Positions 33,049-42,700 of a DNA stretch of 64,000 nucleotides are shown here, in pieces. Position 1 is the first letter of the stretch. Each line of letters opens with the position of its first letter. The notes beneath the pieces were generated by a model that was given only the letters and a program-made list of their open reading frames with translations, had not been told where the DNA came from and searched no databases. The stretch lies in contig JADKGW010000001.1 of assembly GCA_016722075.1 (NCBI GenBank), positions 62,001 to 126,000 of the forward strand, in the 5' to 3' direction. This DNA is from Candidatus Kouleothrix ribensis (GTDB lineage: Bacteria; Chloroflexota; Chloroflexia; Chloroflexales; Roseiflexaceae). Both the position numbers and the translations under genes were made by a program.

Positions 33049-35457
33049 ATGCGTATTGAATCGAAACGTGGCGGCCGGCTGGCGCTATTGCTACTGGCGC
33101 TGGCGCTGGCCGCGTGCGATGTCGTGGCGTTTTCGCCGCCCGGCGGCACTGCGGCCCCAACCGGGGCCACGCTGGCGCCGACTGCCGCCCCGGCACTCAC
33201 GGCGCTGGCGGCCCCCGAGCTGCTGCACCGCGCGCTCGACGCGCGTGCGATTGGCGACTACGACGCTGCTGCGCTCGACTTGCGCGCGCTGCTCGATGCG
33301 CACCCGCACAGCGCCGAGGCCCGCCCGGCCGCCTTCTACCTGGCCGAGAGCTTTGCCCTGCGCGACCGCTGGACTTCGGCGATCGAGGCGCTGCGCACGT
33401 TTCTGAGTAGCGGCCCGCAGCCTACCGCCGGCCAGCCCCCCGACGATCTGTACGCGCGCGCGGTGTTTTTGCTGGCGCGTGGCTACGAGCAAGCCGGCGC
33501 ATGGGCCGATGCCGTGGCAGCCTACCAGCGCTACCGCACCTTCGGCAGCGTGCTCGAACCCTACGCGCGGCTGCGCGAGGCCGCCCAGCAGCAGGCGCTT
33601 GGCCAGATCGAGCCGGCCGCCCAGAGCCTCGAGGCCGCTGCTGCCAGCGATATTGTGCGCGGTGAGCGCGCCGGCGCCTACGAGAAGGCGATCGGGCTGC
33701 GGCTCCAGCTTGGTCAGAAGGACGCTGCGCTCGGCCTGTATCGCAAGCTACTCGATCTGGCTGAGTCGCCCGAGTACCGTGCCCGGCTGCTGCTCGACGC
33801 GGCGGCCCTGGCCGATCAGCTGGGCGCGCCCGACGCTGCGCGCACATGGCGGCGCGAGATCGCCGAGCAGATGCCCGCCGCCCCGCAGGCGCTCGACGCG
33901 CTGGCCGGGCTGGCCGCCGATCCGCAGGCCGGCCTCGCCCCGGCCGCCGCCGCGCGCGTGTACGCGAGCCACGAGCAGTGGGCTGCCGCGCTACCGCTCT
34001 ACGATGCCGCAATTGCGGTGGCGGCCGGCGATGATGCGCTCGAGCTGCGCCGGCTGCGCGCCCTGGCCCAGCGCGGCACCGGCGACTTCGCATCCGCACT
34101 GGCCGCGCTGGCCGCCGTGGCGGCTGAGTCGCCCAATAGTGCGCCAGGGCGCCAGGCCCAGCTCGACTGGATCCAGACGCTCGGGCAGAGCGGCGACACG
34201 CAGGCCGCGCTCGACGGCTACCGCCAGTTTGCCGAGGCCTACCCCGACGATGCGCGCGCAGCCGAGGCGCTCAGCCGCGCGGCCACGCTGCTGGTGCGCC
34301 TGAACGATGCCGATGGCGCGCTGAATCAGCAGTTGGAGCTTGGGCGGCGCTACCCCGAGAGCCAGCAGGCGCAGGCGGCGCTGTCTGACGCAGGCTGGGC
34401 GCTGTTCCGCGCTAACCGTGCTGCCGAGGCCCGCGCGGCGTGGGATCTGCTGCGCCAGCACGCCAGCGGCGCGCTCGCAGCGCAGGCAGCCTTCTGGGCG
34501 GCCCGCACGCTCGACCCGCATAGCCCCGACTATGCGGCGCTGCTTGATGCGACAATCGCCGCTGCGCCCGACTCGTACTACGCCGCGCGCGCGGCCGATC
34601 TGCGCGGCGTGCCGCCTGCGCCTGCGCTAACGCTCGACACGCCGATCACGGCCGAGAGCTGGCGCGCCGCCGAGGACTGGATCGCCGCATGGTCGGGCCA
34701 GCCGCCGTTCCACCTGGCCGAGCAGGGCTACCCTGCCGAGGTCGCACGCTCGCCCTATGTGCTGCGCGCGCTGGCGCTGGCCGAGGTCGGGCTACAGCCT
34801 GAGGCGCTCGCTGAGTGGGGCGAGGCCCGCGCGGCCTGGCACGACGACCCGGTGAAGCTGTATGTGCTGGCGCGCCTGGCCGCCGATCACGGTGTGGCGT
34901 ATATCGCGCTCAAGGCCGCCGAGGATGTGGCCCGCAGCGCACCCGGCGCGTCGATCGCTGGCGCGCCCGATCCACTGCGGCGGCTGATCTTCCCGACGCC
35001 TTATAGCACCGTGCTGGTGGCGCAGGCGCGTGAGTATGGCCTCGACCCACTGGCGCTGTATGCCATGCTGCGGCAAGAGAGTCTGTTCAACCCCGGCGCG
35101 ACCTCGTGGGTTGGTGCGCGCGGGCTGGCTCAGGTGATGCCCGCCACCGCGCAGGGCATCGCGCAGAACCTGGCGCTGAGCGAGTTCCACGAGAACGACC
35201 TGTATCGCCCGGTGGTAAGCATCCGCTTCGGCGCGTTCTACCTGGGTCGCCAGCTGTCGACCATGCAGGGCAGCCTGCAGGCCGCGCTGGCGGCCTATAA
35301 CGGCGGCCCCGGCAATGCCCAGCGCTGGGCCGGCGGCACCAGTGTGGCCGACCCCGACCTGTTTACCGAGGCGATCGACTTTGCCGAGACGCGCGACTAC
35401 GTCAAGCTGGTGTATGGCTATTATGGTGCCTACCGGCGCCTGTATGCCTTGCGATAG
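33049..35457 (+). CDS. Lipoprotein soluble lytic transglycosylase with TPR-like repeats
   Basis: An 802-residue exported protein. The start at 33049 gives a signal peptide with lipobox LAAC near residue 22; the longer frame upstream lacks one. Residues ~60-620 are Ala/Leu-rich helical TPR-like units, the ring-forming U/L superhelix of Slt70-type enzymes. The C-terminal SLT domain starts at YGLDPLALYAMLRQESLFNP, with the catalytic Glu near 676, followed by GARGLAQVMPATAQGIA and LAAYNGGPGNAQRW. It cleaves the glycan strand of peptidoglycan to 1,6-anhydro sugars. It is anchored outside the membrane and probably acts in wall remodelling. Confidence 0.92.
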   Translation: MRIESKRGGRLALLLLALALAACDVVAFSPPGGTAAPTGATLAPTAAPALTALAAPELLHRALDARAIGDYDAAALDLRALLDAHPHSAEARPAAFYLAESFALRDRWTSAIEALRTFLSSGPQPTAGQPPDDLYARAVFLLARGYEQAGAWADAVAAYQRYRTFGSVLEPYARLREAAQQQALGQIEPAAQSLEAAAASDIVRGERAGAYEKAIGLRLQLGQKDAALGLYRKLLDLAESPEYRARLLLDAAALADQLGAPDAARTWRREIAEQMPAAPQALDALAGLAADPQAGLAPAAAARVYASHEQWAAALPLYDAAIAVAAGDDALELRRLRALAQRGTGDFASALAALAAVAAESPNSAPGRQAQLDWIQTLGQSGDTQAALDGYRQFAEAYPDDARAAEALSRAATLLVRLNDADGALNQQLELGRRYPESQQAQAALSDAGWALFRANRAAEARAAWDLLRQHASGALAAQAAFWAARTLDPHSPDYAALLDATIAAAPDSYYAARAADLRGVPPAPALTLDTPITAESWRAAEDWIAAWSGQPPFHLAEQGYPAEVARSPYVLRALALAEVGLQPEALAEWGEARAAWHDDPVKLYVLARLAADHGVAYIALKAAEDVARSAPGASIAGAPDPLRRLIFPTPYSTVLVAQAREYGLDPLALYAMLRQESLFNPGATSWVGARGLAQVMPATAQGIAQNLALSEFHENDLYRPVVSIRFGAFYLGRQLSTMQGSLQAALAAYNGGPGNAQRWAGGTSVADPDLFTEAIDFAETRDYVKLVYGYYGAYRRLYALR

Positions 35458-35549
35458 CCGGCCTGGCCCACATGCTGTCGCAGGCAAACCAGGGCCAGAA
35501 CACGGGCCACCGCATACCTCGTAATATCGATTCGAACCCCCTAAAAACT

Positions 35550-36521
35550 ATGAATGAACACAACAAGCGTTTCGAACTCGTAAGCCTGGGCGAGGCAATG
35601 CTGCGCATGAGCGTGCCGATCGGTGCGCGGCTCGACGACGCCCGCGCGCTGGATGTCGAGATCGGCGGGGCCGAAGGCAACCTGTGCGTGGCGCTGGCGC
35701 GGCTGGGCCGGCGCTGTGGTTGGGTTAGCCGCCTGCCCGACCACGCGCTCGCCAATGCGGTGCTGCGTACCTACCGCTCCGACGGTGTCGATGTATCGGC
35801 GGTGCGGCGCGTGCCCGGCGAGCGGCTCGGCACCTACTTCATCGAATACGCCACACAGCCGCGCGCCATCCAGGTGATCTACGACCGCGCCGACTCGGCC
35901 GCCGCGCACATGACCGCCGATGATATCGACTGGGGCTACCTGCTCGACACGCGCGTGCTGCACCTGACTGGCATCACCGCCGCGCTGAGCGACGGCTGCT
36001 ACGCCATGCTGGCCGAGGCCATACGGCGCGCGCGCGCCGCCGGTGTAGCGGTGAGCTTCGACGTAAACTATCGCGCCAAGTTGTGGGATGCCCATACCGC
36101 CGGCGCACGGCTGCGGCCGCTCGTAGCCGAGGCCGACATCCTGTTCTGCAAGAGCACCGACGCGACGAACCTGTTCGGCATTGCCGGTGAACAGCGCGCG
36201 CTGCTTGCCGGGCTCCAGGCGCTGACGCGCGCCCGCGCGGTGTTCAGCACGTTTGGCGAGCAGGGCGCCGCGCTGCTGGTGGATGGTGAACTGATCGCCG
36301 AGCCGGCCCTGCCGGTGCAGATCATCGACCGGATCGGCAGCGGCGACGCCTTCGCGGCCGGCGCGCTCGATGGCTGGCTCGACGGTGATGTGCGCGTGGG
36401 GCTGCGGCGCGGCGTGGCACTGGCTGCTATCGCACTTTCACAGCACGGCGACCGCGTGCTTTCGTCGCGCGCCGAGCTCGAGGCGGTTATGAGCCGGCAG
36501 CACCGCGACGTGGCCAGGTAG
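35550..36521 (+). CDS. PfkB-family sugar kinase, probable 2-keto-3-deoxygluconate kinase
   Basis: A 323-residue ribokinase-like enzyme starting at ATG 35550. It has the glycine-pair GGAEGNLCVALARLG that shapes the sugar site. The catalytic DRIGSGDAFAAGALDG near residue 260 supplies the Asp base and anion hole. The next gene is a KDPG aldolase, so phosphorylation of 2-keto-3-deoxygluconate (or the galacto form) is the natural role: KDG to KDPG, then cleavage to pyruvate and glyceraldehyde-3-phosphate. Sequence alone would allow other PfkB substrates; the assignment rests on this pairing. Confidence 0.85.
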   Translation: MNEHNKRFELVSLGEAMLRMSVPIGARLDDARALDVEIGGAEGNLCVALARLGRRCGWVSRLPDHALANAVLRTYRSDGVDVSAVRRVPGERLGTYFIEYATQPRAIQVIYDRADSAAAHMTADDIDWGYLLDTRVLHLTGITAALSDGCYAMLAEAIRRARAAGVAVSFDVNYRAKLWDAHTAGARLRPLVAEADILFCKSTDATNLFGIAGEQRALLAGLQALTRARAVFSTFGEQGAALLVDGELIAEPALPVQIIDRIGSGDAFAAGALDGWLDGDVRVGLRRGVALAAIALSQHGDRVLSSRAELEAVMSRQHRDVAR

Positions 36522-36582
36522 CGTGCTGATCGTGGCTTCAGGCCAACTGCGTACGTACTGAAACTGAGAGGGAGTCGACACT

Positions 36583-37209
36583 ATGTCTATCGTTCAGCAG
36601 ATCATTGATGCCAGGATCGTCGCGATCGTGCGACTCGACCAGTACGACCGCGCGGTCGAGGTCGCGCGCGCGCTCGTCGCCGGTGGCGTGCCGGTACTCG
36701 AGTTCACACTCACCGGCACCGGCGCGCTCGCCGCGATCACCAGCGTGCGGATGGCGCTGGGCGACGCGGTGTGTGTGGGCGTTGGCAGTGTGCTGAATCC
36801 CGAACAGGCCCAGGCCGCGATCGATGCCGGCGCCCAGTTCGCGGTAACACCGGCGCTGCGCCCGCATGTGATCGCCACCTGCATAAACCGCGCCACGCCG
36901 ATCCTGTGCGGCGGGTTCACCCCCACCGAGCTGCTCGCAGCCCACGAGGCCGGCGCCGATCTGGTGAAGCTGTTCCCGGCCCAGGCCGGTGGCCCGCGCT
37001 ACCTGAAGGATATCCTCGCACCGCTGCCGTTCCTCAGGCTGGTGCCTACCGGCGGGGTTAGCGCCGCGAACGCGCGCGAGTACCTGGCGGCCGGGGCGGT
37101 GGCGCTGGGCATCGGCGGCAACCTGATCGCCAAGGCCGCCGTCGCCTCGGGCGCCTTCGACCAGATCACCGCTGCGGCGCGCGAGTGTGTTGTCGCTGTT
37201 GGGGGGTAG
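36583..37209 (+). CDS. eda: KDPG/KDPGal aldolase
   Basis: A 208-residue class I aldolase, the normal size for Eda. AGAGGGAG precedes ATG 36583. The barrel motifs ARIVAIVRLDQYDRAVEVA (with the Glu/Arg region), GVPVLEFTLT, and the Schiff-base lysine in GADLVKLFPAQAGG near residue 127 are present, as is PTGGVSAANAREYLAAGAVALGIG. It cleaves 2-keto-3-deoxy-6-phosphogluconate or its galacto epimer. It lies 61 bases after the kinase and is convergent with the zinc dehydrogenase. Confidence 0.93.
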   Translation: MSIVQQIIDARIVAIVRLDQYDRAVEVARALVAGGVPVLEFTLTGTGALAAITSVRMALGDAVCVGVGSVLNPEQAQAAIDAGAQFAVTPALRPHVIATCINRATPILCGGFTPTELLAAHEAGADLVKLFPAQAGGPRYLKDILAPLPFLRLVPTGGVSAANAREYLAAGAVALGIGGNLIAKAAVASGAFDQITAAARECVVAVGG

Positions 37210-37350
37210 CGCTAAGGGTGGGGGGCGGGGTAGGCCGGCAGCCCGCAGCGATCGTGCCGCTGCAACCAAAATTTGCGCCAGGCTGTACGAGGAACGGCGC
37301 GGCCGCCCCCGCACCAGGCTCGGCGTGGCCGAACACCCAGCCGCGTAGAA

Positions 37351-38373
37351 CTACGGGATCAGCAGCACCTTGGCTACCGCGCCGGGCGCGTCGATCAGCC
37401 GGCTGAACCACGCGCCGCCCTGCTCGAGCGGCGCCTCGATGATCCAGGGGTCGAGCGAGATCGTACCGGCCGCCAGCAAGCCGACGGCCGTGGCAAAGTT
37501 GGCCTGAGTGTAGCAGAAGCTGCCGCGCACGAGCACCTCGCGCCGGATGATCTCGGCCGCCGGCATGGTGCTGGTCTCTTCGTGCAGGCCGCTGAGCAGT
37601 AGCGTGCCGCCCGAGCAGGTGGCTGCGACGCAGGTGGAGCGGGTTGCAGCCGTGCCAACCGCGTCGATCGATACAGGCACGCCAAAGCCAGTGGTGGCCG
37701 CGCGTACCGACTGCGCCACGTCGGTGGTGCGTGGGTCGAGCGGGATGCCGCCCAACGCGGCGGCCATCTCGAGCCGCGCCTGGTCGAGATCAGCCACGAA
37801 CACCGGCCCGGCCGCCTGGGTGCGCAGCACCTGGAGTGTCAGCAGCCCGATTGGCCCGGCGCCCAGGATCAGCGCTGGCGCGCCAGCGAGAGGCCCGGCC
37901 AGTTCGCCGATATGCACCGCTACCGCCAGCGGCTCGGCCAGCGCCGCGCTGCGCAGCGTCAGCTGGTCGGGCAGCGGCACGATCAGCTTGGCCGGCACGC
38001 ACACCAGCTCGGCATAGGCGCCGGGCCGGTGTGCGCCGATCAGCTGGCGATTCGCGCACAGCTGGGTCTGCCCGCGCATGCAGAACCGGCATGTGCCGCA
38101 GAACCACATTGGGTTAGCAGTGACGCGCTGGCCGATCTGCAGGGGTGCCGGTTGGGCCGTGCTCGCGCCCAGGGCCACAATCTCGCCGGCAAACTCGTGG
38201 CCCATGACCAGCGGCGGCACACGCAGCGCGTTATGCCCAAGGTAGCCGCTCAGCTCCGAGCCGCAGATGCCGGCGTAGGCCACCTTCAGCAGCACCTCGC
38301 CCGCCGCTGGCGCCGGGGCGGCTTGCGTGCGCATATGCATCTCGCGCGGGGCTTCCCATACAAGCGCTTTCAT
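37351..38373 (-). CDS. Zinc-dependent medium-chain alcohol/polyol dehydrogenase
   Basis: A 340-residue MDR. The catalytic zinc ligands are in YAGICGSEL and VMGHEFAGE, and the structural zinc site is the four-cysteine CGTCRFCMRGQTQLC. The cofactor motif ILGAGPIGLLTLQVL is followed by FVADLDQARLEMA, where the Asp favours NAD. It is closest in look to the threonine/sorbitol/galactitol-type dehydrogenases. Its start codon overlaps the stop of the ECF sigma gene (ATGA at 38370-38373), so the two are translated from one message. Convergent KDG genes suggest a sugar or polyol substrate. Confidence 0.88.
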   Translation of the reverse strand: MKALVWEAPREMHMRTQAAPAPAAGEVLLKVAYAGICGSELSGYLGHNALRVPPLVMGHEFAGEIVALGASTAQPAPLQIGQRVTANPMWFCGTCRFCMRGQTQLCANRQLIGAHRPGAYAELVCVPAKLIVPLPDQLTLRSAALAEPLAVAVHIGELAGPLAGAPALILGAGPIGLLTLQVLRTQAAGPVFVADLDQARLEMAAALGGIPLDPRTTDVAQSVRAATTGFGVPVSIDAVGTAATRSTCVAATCSGGTLLLSGLHEETSTMPAAEIIRREVLVRGSFCYTQANFATAVGLLAAGTISLDPWIIEAPLEQGGAWFSRLIDAPGAVAKVLLIP

Positions 38374-38999
38374 TGGTATGAATCGCCTTTCGCGCTGCTG
38401 TAGCGTGGCACAATGCTTTCGGGGTAGGTCTGTGCGAGCTGGTGCCCGAAGATCCGGCGCGCACGGTGTACGCGCATCTTGGCCGCGCTCAGGCCAATGC
38501 CGAGGTTAGCGGCAATCTCGGCGTACGAGCACCCCTCGACCATGCGCATCACCAGGATCTCGCGGCAACTATCGCGCAAGTCGGCCAGGGTGGCGGTGAT
38601 GTGCCCGCGCAGCTCGTTGCTCAGCGTGCGCTCTTCGGGCGTGCTCATCAGCGGTATGCACAATGCCGGCTGGGTCTCGGCGCCCTCGTTGCCCCAGGTT
38701 AACGAGATGTCGCTGCGCCGATGCTGGCGGCTGATCGCATCACGGCAGGTGTTCACGGTGATCGTGCGCAGCCATGCCGGAAACGTCGCCGGGTGCTCGA
38801 GGCCCCGAATATTGCGAAAAACCTTGAGAAACACTTCCTGGGTCTGATCTTCGGCATCGTGGTAGTTGCCCAACAGATGCAACGCAAGCGCGAACACGCG
38901 CGGCTGATACTGGGTGACCAGCAGCTCAAAGGCGTACGTATGCGGTGGGTGTGCGAGCTGACATTGCCGTACCAGCACCTCGACTGAACGGCCGTCCAT
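38370..38999 (-). CDS. ECF-type RNA polymerase sigma factor
   Basis: A 209-residue sigma-70-family factor. The start at 38999 lies six bases after AGGAG; a longer frame upstream is not needed. Region 2 reads AFELLVTQYQPRVFALALHLLGNYHDAEDQTQEVFLKVF, with the polymerase-binding helix and -10 recognition. Region 4 reads LADLRDSCREILVMRMVEGCSYAEIAANLGIGLSAAKMRVHRARRIF, with the -35 helix-turn-helix. No anti-sigma gene adjoins it. Instead its stop overlaps the zinc dehydrogenase start. The giant surface-protein gene starts divergently about 700 bases away. A TATAAT box on the minus strand at 39127-39132 may be its promoter. Confidence 0.9.
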   Translation of the reverse strand: MDGRSVEVLVRQCQLAHPPHTYAFELLVTQYQPRVFALALHLLGNYHDAEDQTQEVFLKVFRNIRGLEHPATFPAWLRTITVNTCRDAISRQHRRSDISLTWGNEGAETQPALCIPLMSTPEERTLSNELRGHITATLADLRDSCREILVMRMVEGCSYAEIAANLGIGLSAAKMRVHRARRIFGHQLAQTYPESIVPRYSSAKGDSYQ

Positions 39000-39445
39000 G
39001 ACTTCTCCTGCATTCAACGCGGGCATCAACTCGGATGCCTGGCACACCCAGCCCCCGGCCTTAACCTCAACCGTACCGTCAGCGCTGCAGCATGCGAATG
39101 ACTACATGCGGTGTCTACGTAGTACTATTATAGATCGATCTGTGATGCATATCATAGCGCCCGCGCGGGTGATATACGAGTGCAGGTTTCACAACCATTT
39201 GCCATATTCGGTAAAGAAACCAACAGCAATGGTTAAAGTTTCGCTACTTATTTCGATCGTGCGCAGATGGCGCTGCGCAGTCGCCTCGTGTGGGTATGAT
39301 CCGCGCTTCGGCTGAATGCCTACGGTTGTGTCGCCCTCGGTGGCCGTGCTGCACAGGGCAATAGAACCGGATGCTGCCGGCCAGCGCAGCCGCCGCGCCT
39401 GCGGCCGGTGCGCGCTGGCCCTGCATACGCCAACCACCGGCCGGT

Positions 39446-39469
39446 AAAAAAAAGTTGCGGATTCGCAAC
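39446..39469 (-). terminator. Intrinsic-terminator-like hairpin with no obvious gene in front
   Basis: On the minus strand GTTGCG-AATC-CGCAAC (39469 down to 39454) is followed by eight T residues (39453-39446). The stem is short but perfect and the T-run is good. No convincing gene ends here on that strand, so either a small untranslated RNA or a chance structure is implied. Confidence 0.45.
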
Positions 39470-39491
39470 AATCTTGCCATAGTTATGGGCT

Positions 39492-39520
39492 TTGCTTTTC
39501 ATCTGCCCCAGCACTATAGT
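39492..39520 (+). promoter_or_regulatory. Candidate promoter TTGCTT-17-TATAGT before the giant surface protein
   Basis: TTGCTT at 39492-39497 and TATAGT at 39515-39520 are 17 bases apart. The transcript would start near 39527 with a leader of about 184 bases. Confidence 0.45.
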
Positions 39521-39710
39521 CTATAACAACGGCGGCGCCACCCCTACTGTTGTGCGTTACCCAGGCGCTGCTGGCTACCACGGCAAGGCTGCTTCCATAC
39601 GCGTACGCTATTCAGGCGCAATTGCCAACCATCGACCGCTGGTGCGGTCGGCCTGCATTCTCGTCGCATCGAACACCGGCTGACACCATCATTGAAAGAG
39701 GTCGATCGTT

Positions 39711-42700
39711 ATGCTGCGCTCGCAACTTCTGCGCCATCCGTTTGCCCTGATCCTGCTGGCGCTCATGCTCTCGGCCGGGCTGGCGTTAGGGGCGCGCGCT
39801 GCACGCGCTGCGAACCCTAGCCCGGTGGCTGCCGCCTGGCAGCAGGCCCGCACCAGCGGCGGCTACCGCTTTGCCAGCGAGATCACCCAGACACTCACGC
39901 CGAGCGCGACGGTTGCGAATGTTGGCCGCACCAGCCGCGTCGAGCGCGCGCGCCTCGAGGGCCACGCCGATCTGTTGCGCCACGCACTCGATATGCACCT
40001 CTGGTCGGATTCCGGTAGCCTGGTTCATGCCGATAGCGGCATCGCCGTGCGTGTCGCCGATGGCAAGACCATGATCCGGCGCGGCGACGAGCCATGGCAG
40101 GAGTCGGATGGGCTGACCGAGGCGCTGGCACCGCAGGGCGACCTGATGGCCTACATGGCTGCCGTGCGCGATGTGACCAGCCATGGCAGCGAGACGCGCG
40201 CCGGCCTTACGTTCACACGCTATAGCTTTACAATCGATGGCCCGACCTTCGCCGGCTATATGCGCGACCAGCTCGAGGCGGCCATGCGCCGCAAGGGCGA
40301 GCTGCCGCTCGAGGCGCACCTCGATGTGCCGGCCTACTATGCCCAGATGACCGGCGATGGCGAGTTATGGGTGCGCACCGACGGGCTGCCGCTGCGCCAG
40401 ATCCTCGACCTGCGCTTCCCCGAGCAGGCTGGCGAGCGCACAAGCGCACATATTAGCGTCGACTTCTCCGATTTCGCGCCGGCCGGCGCGGCCTGGCCAC
40501 TTGGCCCGATCGATGCCGGCCGGCTGTCCGGCTGGGCCGCCAACCTGGCCTCGCTCGCGCTGGCCACAGCCCTGGCGCTGGTGCTGATCCGCTGCTACGC
40601 CTCGCGGCGCCTGAACCGTGCCCTGGCCATCTTCATGATCGTCTCGCTGACCAGCACCCCGCTGCTGAACGGCCTCAAGATCAACTCGCTCATGGAAGTG
40701 CAGGCCGCCCGCGCCGCCGAGCAAGAACAGCAGCGCAGCGAGTCGCGCGCAGTGCAGCAGGCGCGCAGCCAGGCTGCCACCCCCAGCTTCGACCCGCACG
40801 CCGACGCGCTGGCGGCCAGCGCTGGCCTGCCCGCCGCACCAGCCATGCCGCCCGGCGTGAGCGACGACGGCGTGAGCGACACCGATCACGACGGATTGAC
40901 CGACTCGGAGGAGCTGCGGATCGGCACCGACCCGGCCGCCGCCGATAGCGATGGCGACCTGATCGACGATAGCCGCGAGGTGCGCGGCTTCAGCTACGCC
41001 GGCAAGCACTGGTTCAGCGACCCGCTCAAGCTCGACAGCAACCTCGACGGCCGCTCGGACACGGCCGAGTGGAACCTCGACCGCAACAGCGACACGCTGC
41101 CCGACGACACCGATAGCGACGGCACGCCCGACCTGTTCGACGCCGACGACGACAACGACGGCGTGCCCGATCGTAAAGACCTGGCGCCGATGGTGGCGCG
41201 GACCGCGTTCAGCCAGAATGCCGCCTTCAAGCTTAGCATCGAGCACCTGACGCCCAACACCCCGGTGTTCGTCGACTTCCAGCTGCGCCCGAGCAACCCC
41301 GATCACCTATGGTTCGCGCAGAATGTGCTCGACTGGCCGGCCGACAAACAGGCCCAGCTGCAAGACGCCGACGGCGCCACCTGGGGCGATATCGCGCGCG
41401 CGGCCGGCCGCGCCGCCGACCCGGCCGACAACTACGGCGACATGAAGCTTGTGCCCATGCTCGAGCTGCGCTTCAGCGCCGCCAACGGCAACCTGCCGCC
41501 CGCCGCCGACCTCGCAGCCTACAACGTGTCGGTATCGCGCATGGACGCTGCTGGCAGCCAGCTGGTGGCCTATGTGCCGCTGACGATCCAGACCGACGAA
41601 CAGACCGGCGCGCGGGTCGCGTTCCAGGCGCGCATGCCCTACCGCGCGGCGGCAGCCAGCTGGGGCCAGCCGCACGAAGCCCGGCTGGTGTGGATGATCC
41701 AGATGCTGGCCGACGACTGCAAGCAATCGGCCAATGGCATCTGTAGCGAGTATAACGCCTACAATCGCAGCCAGGTGGTGCAGACCTACTACGATAGCTG
41801 GACGCTCACCGGGCTGAATGTGCGCGAAGATCATGGCACCGACCTGTCGATCATCTACAAAGACCCGGCGGCCGACCCGGATCTGAACGACGACCACCCG
41901 CTGTGGGCGCTGGCCGCCGGCCTCGAAAACGCATTCCTCTCGCCGCGCGACGCCAATGGCGATGGCCAGCGCGATATGCCGATCGGCGAGATCACCCGGC
42001 GCTTCGACCACGCCGGCAACGCGGCGGTGAGCGCCGACGAGCGCTGGGCCATCCCCAACATCCTGAATGTCGAGAGCCGCAGTTATGCGCACCTCGACCT
42101 GGCGATCGTCACGACTGCGATGACCGAAACCAAGCGCATCCTCGAGACGCGCTTCTCGCCGCGCTGGTCGAACGCCAACCCGATCAAACCGCTGCTGATG
42201 TTCGCGCGCGAAGAGCGCCTGCGCGCGATCGGCCTCGATGCCAGCACCGGCGCCGAGGGCTATGCCGCGCTCAACGGCGATACGCTCAGCGTCGACTTTC
42301 AGCCGGCTGGGCAGAGCGCCCTGCCGGTCAATACCACCACTGCCCTGAAGTGGACGCCCTACTGCGCCACGCCAGGCGCCGGCAACGCGCCCGGCTGGTC
42401 GGCGTGCAAGCAAGAGGCCTACTGGGCCGATCTCGAGCGCCGCAACCCGCCCGAGAACGCCACCGACGAAGCCCGCGGCCAGGTGGCGGTGGTGCAGCTC
42501 TACTTCCTGGCGCTATCCAACGAGGCCACGGCGATCGTGCAACGCGGCAGCCAGATCGAGGTCGAGCGCGGCGTAGTAATGACCGACAGCGCAATCGCCG
42601 CCGTGACGCGCGAGAGCCTTGTGCTCGGCCGGCGCGGCACCGTGTTCCTGATGAATGCGTACGTGATGGGCAACCAGATCGACAAAACCTCGACCTGGCA

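Larger units (their letters stand above)
39000..39710. other. Long divergent intergenic region
   Basis: This 711-base gap separates the divergent sigma factor and giant surface-protein genes. It contains a patch noticeably AT-richer than its neighbours (about 39110-39260), a minus-strand TATAAT at 39127-39132, an intrinsic-terminator-like hairpin reading on the minus strand (39446-39469) and a candidate plus-strand promoter (39492-39520). Short frames exist on both strands but none has a convincing ribosome binding site or known motif. Confidence 0.6.
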
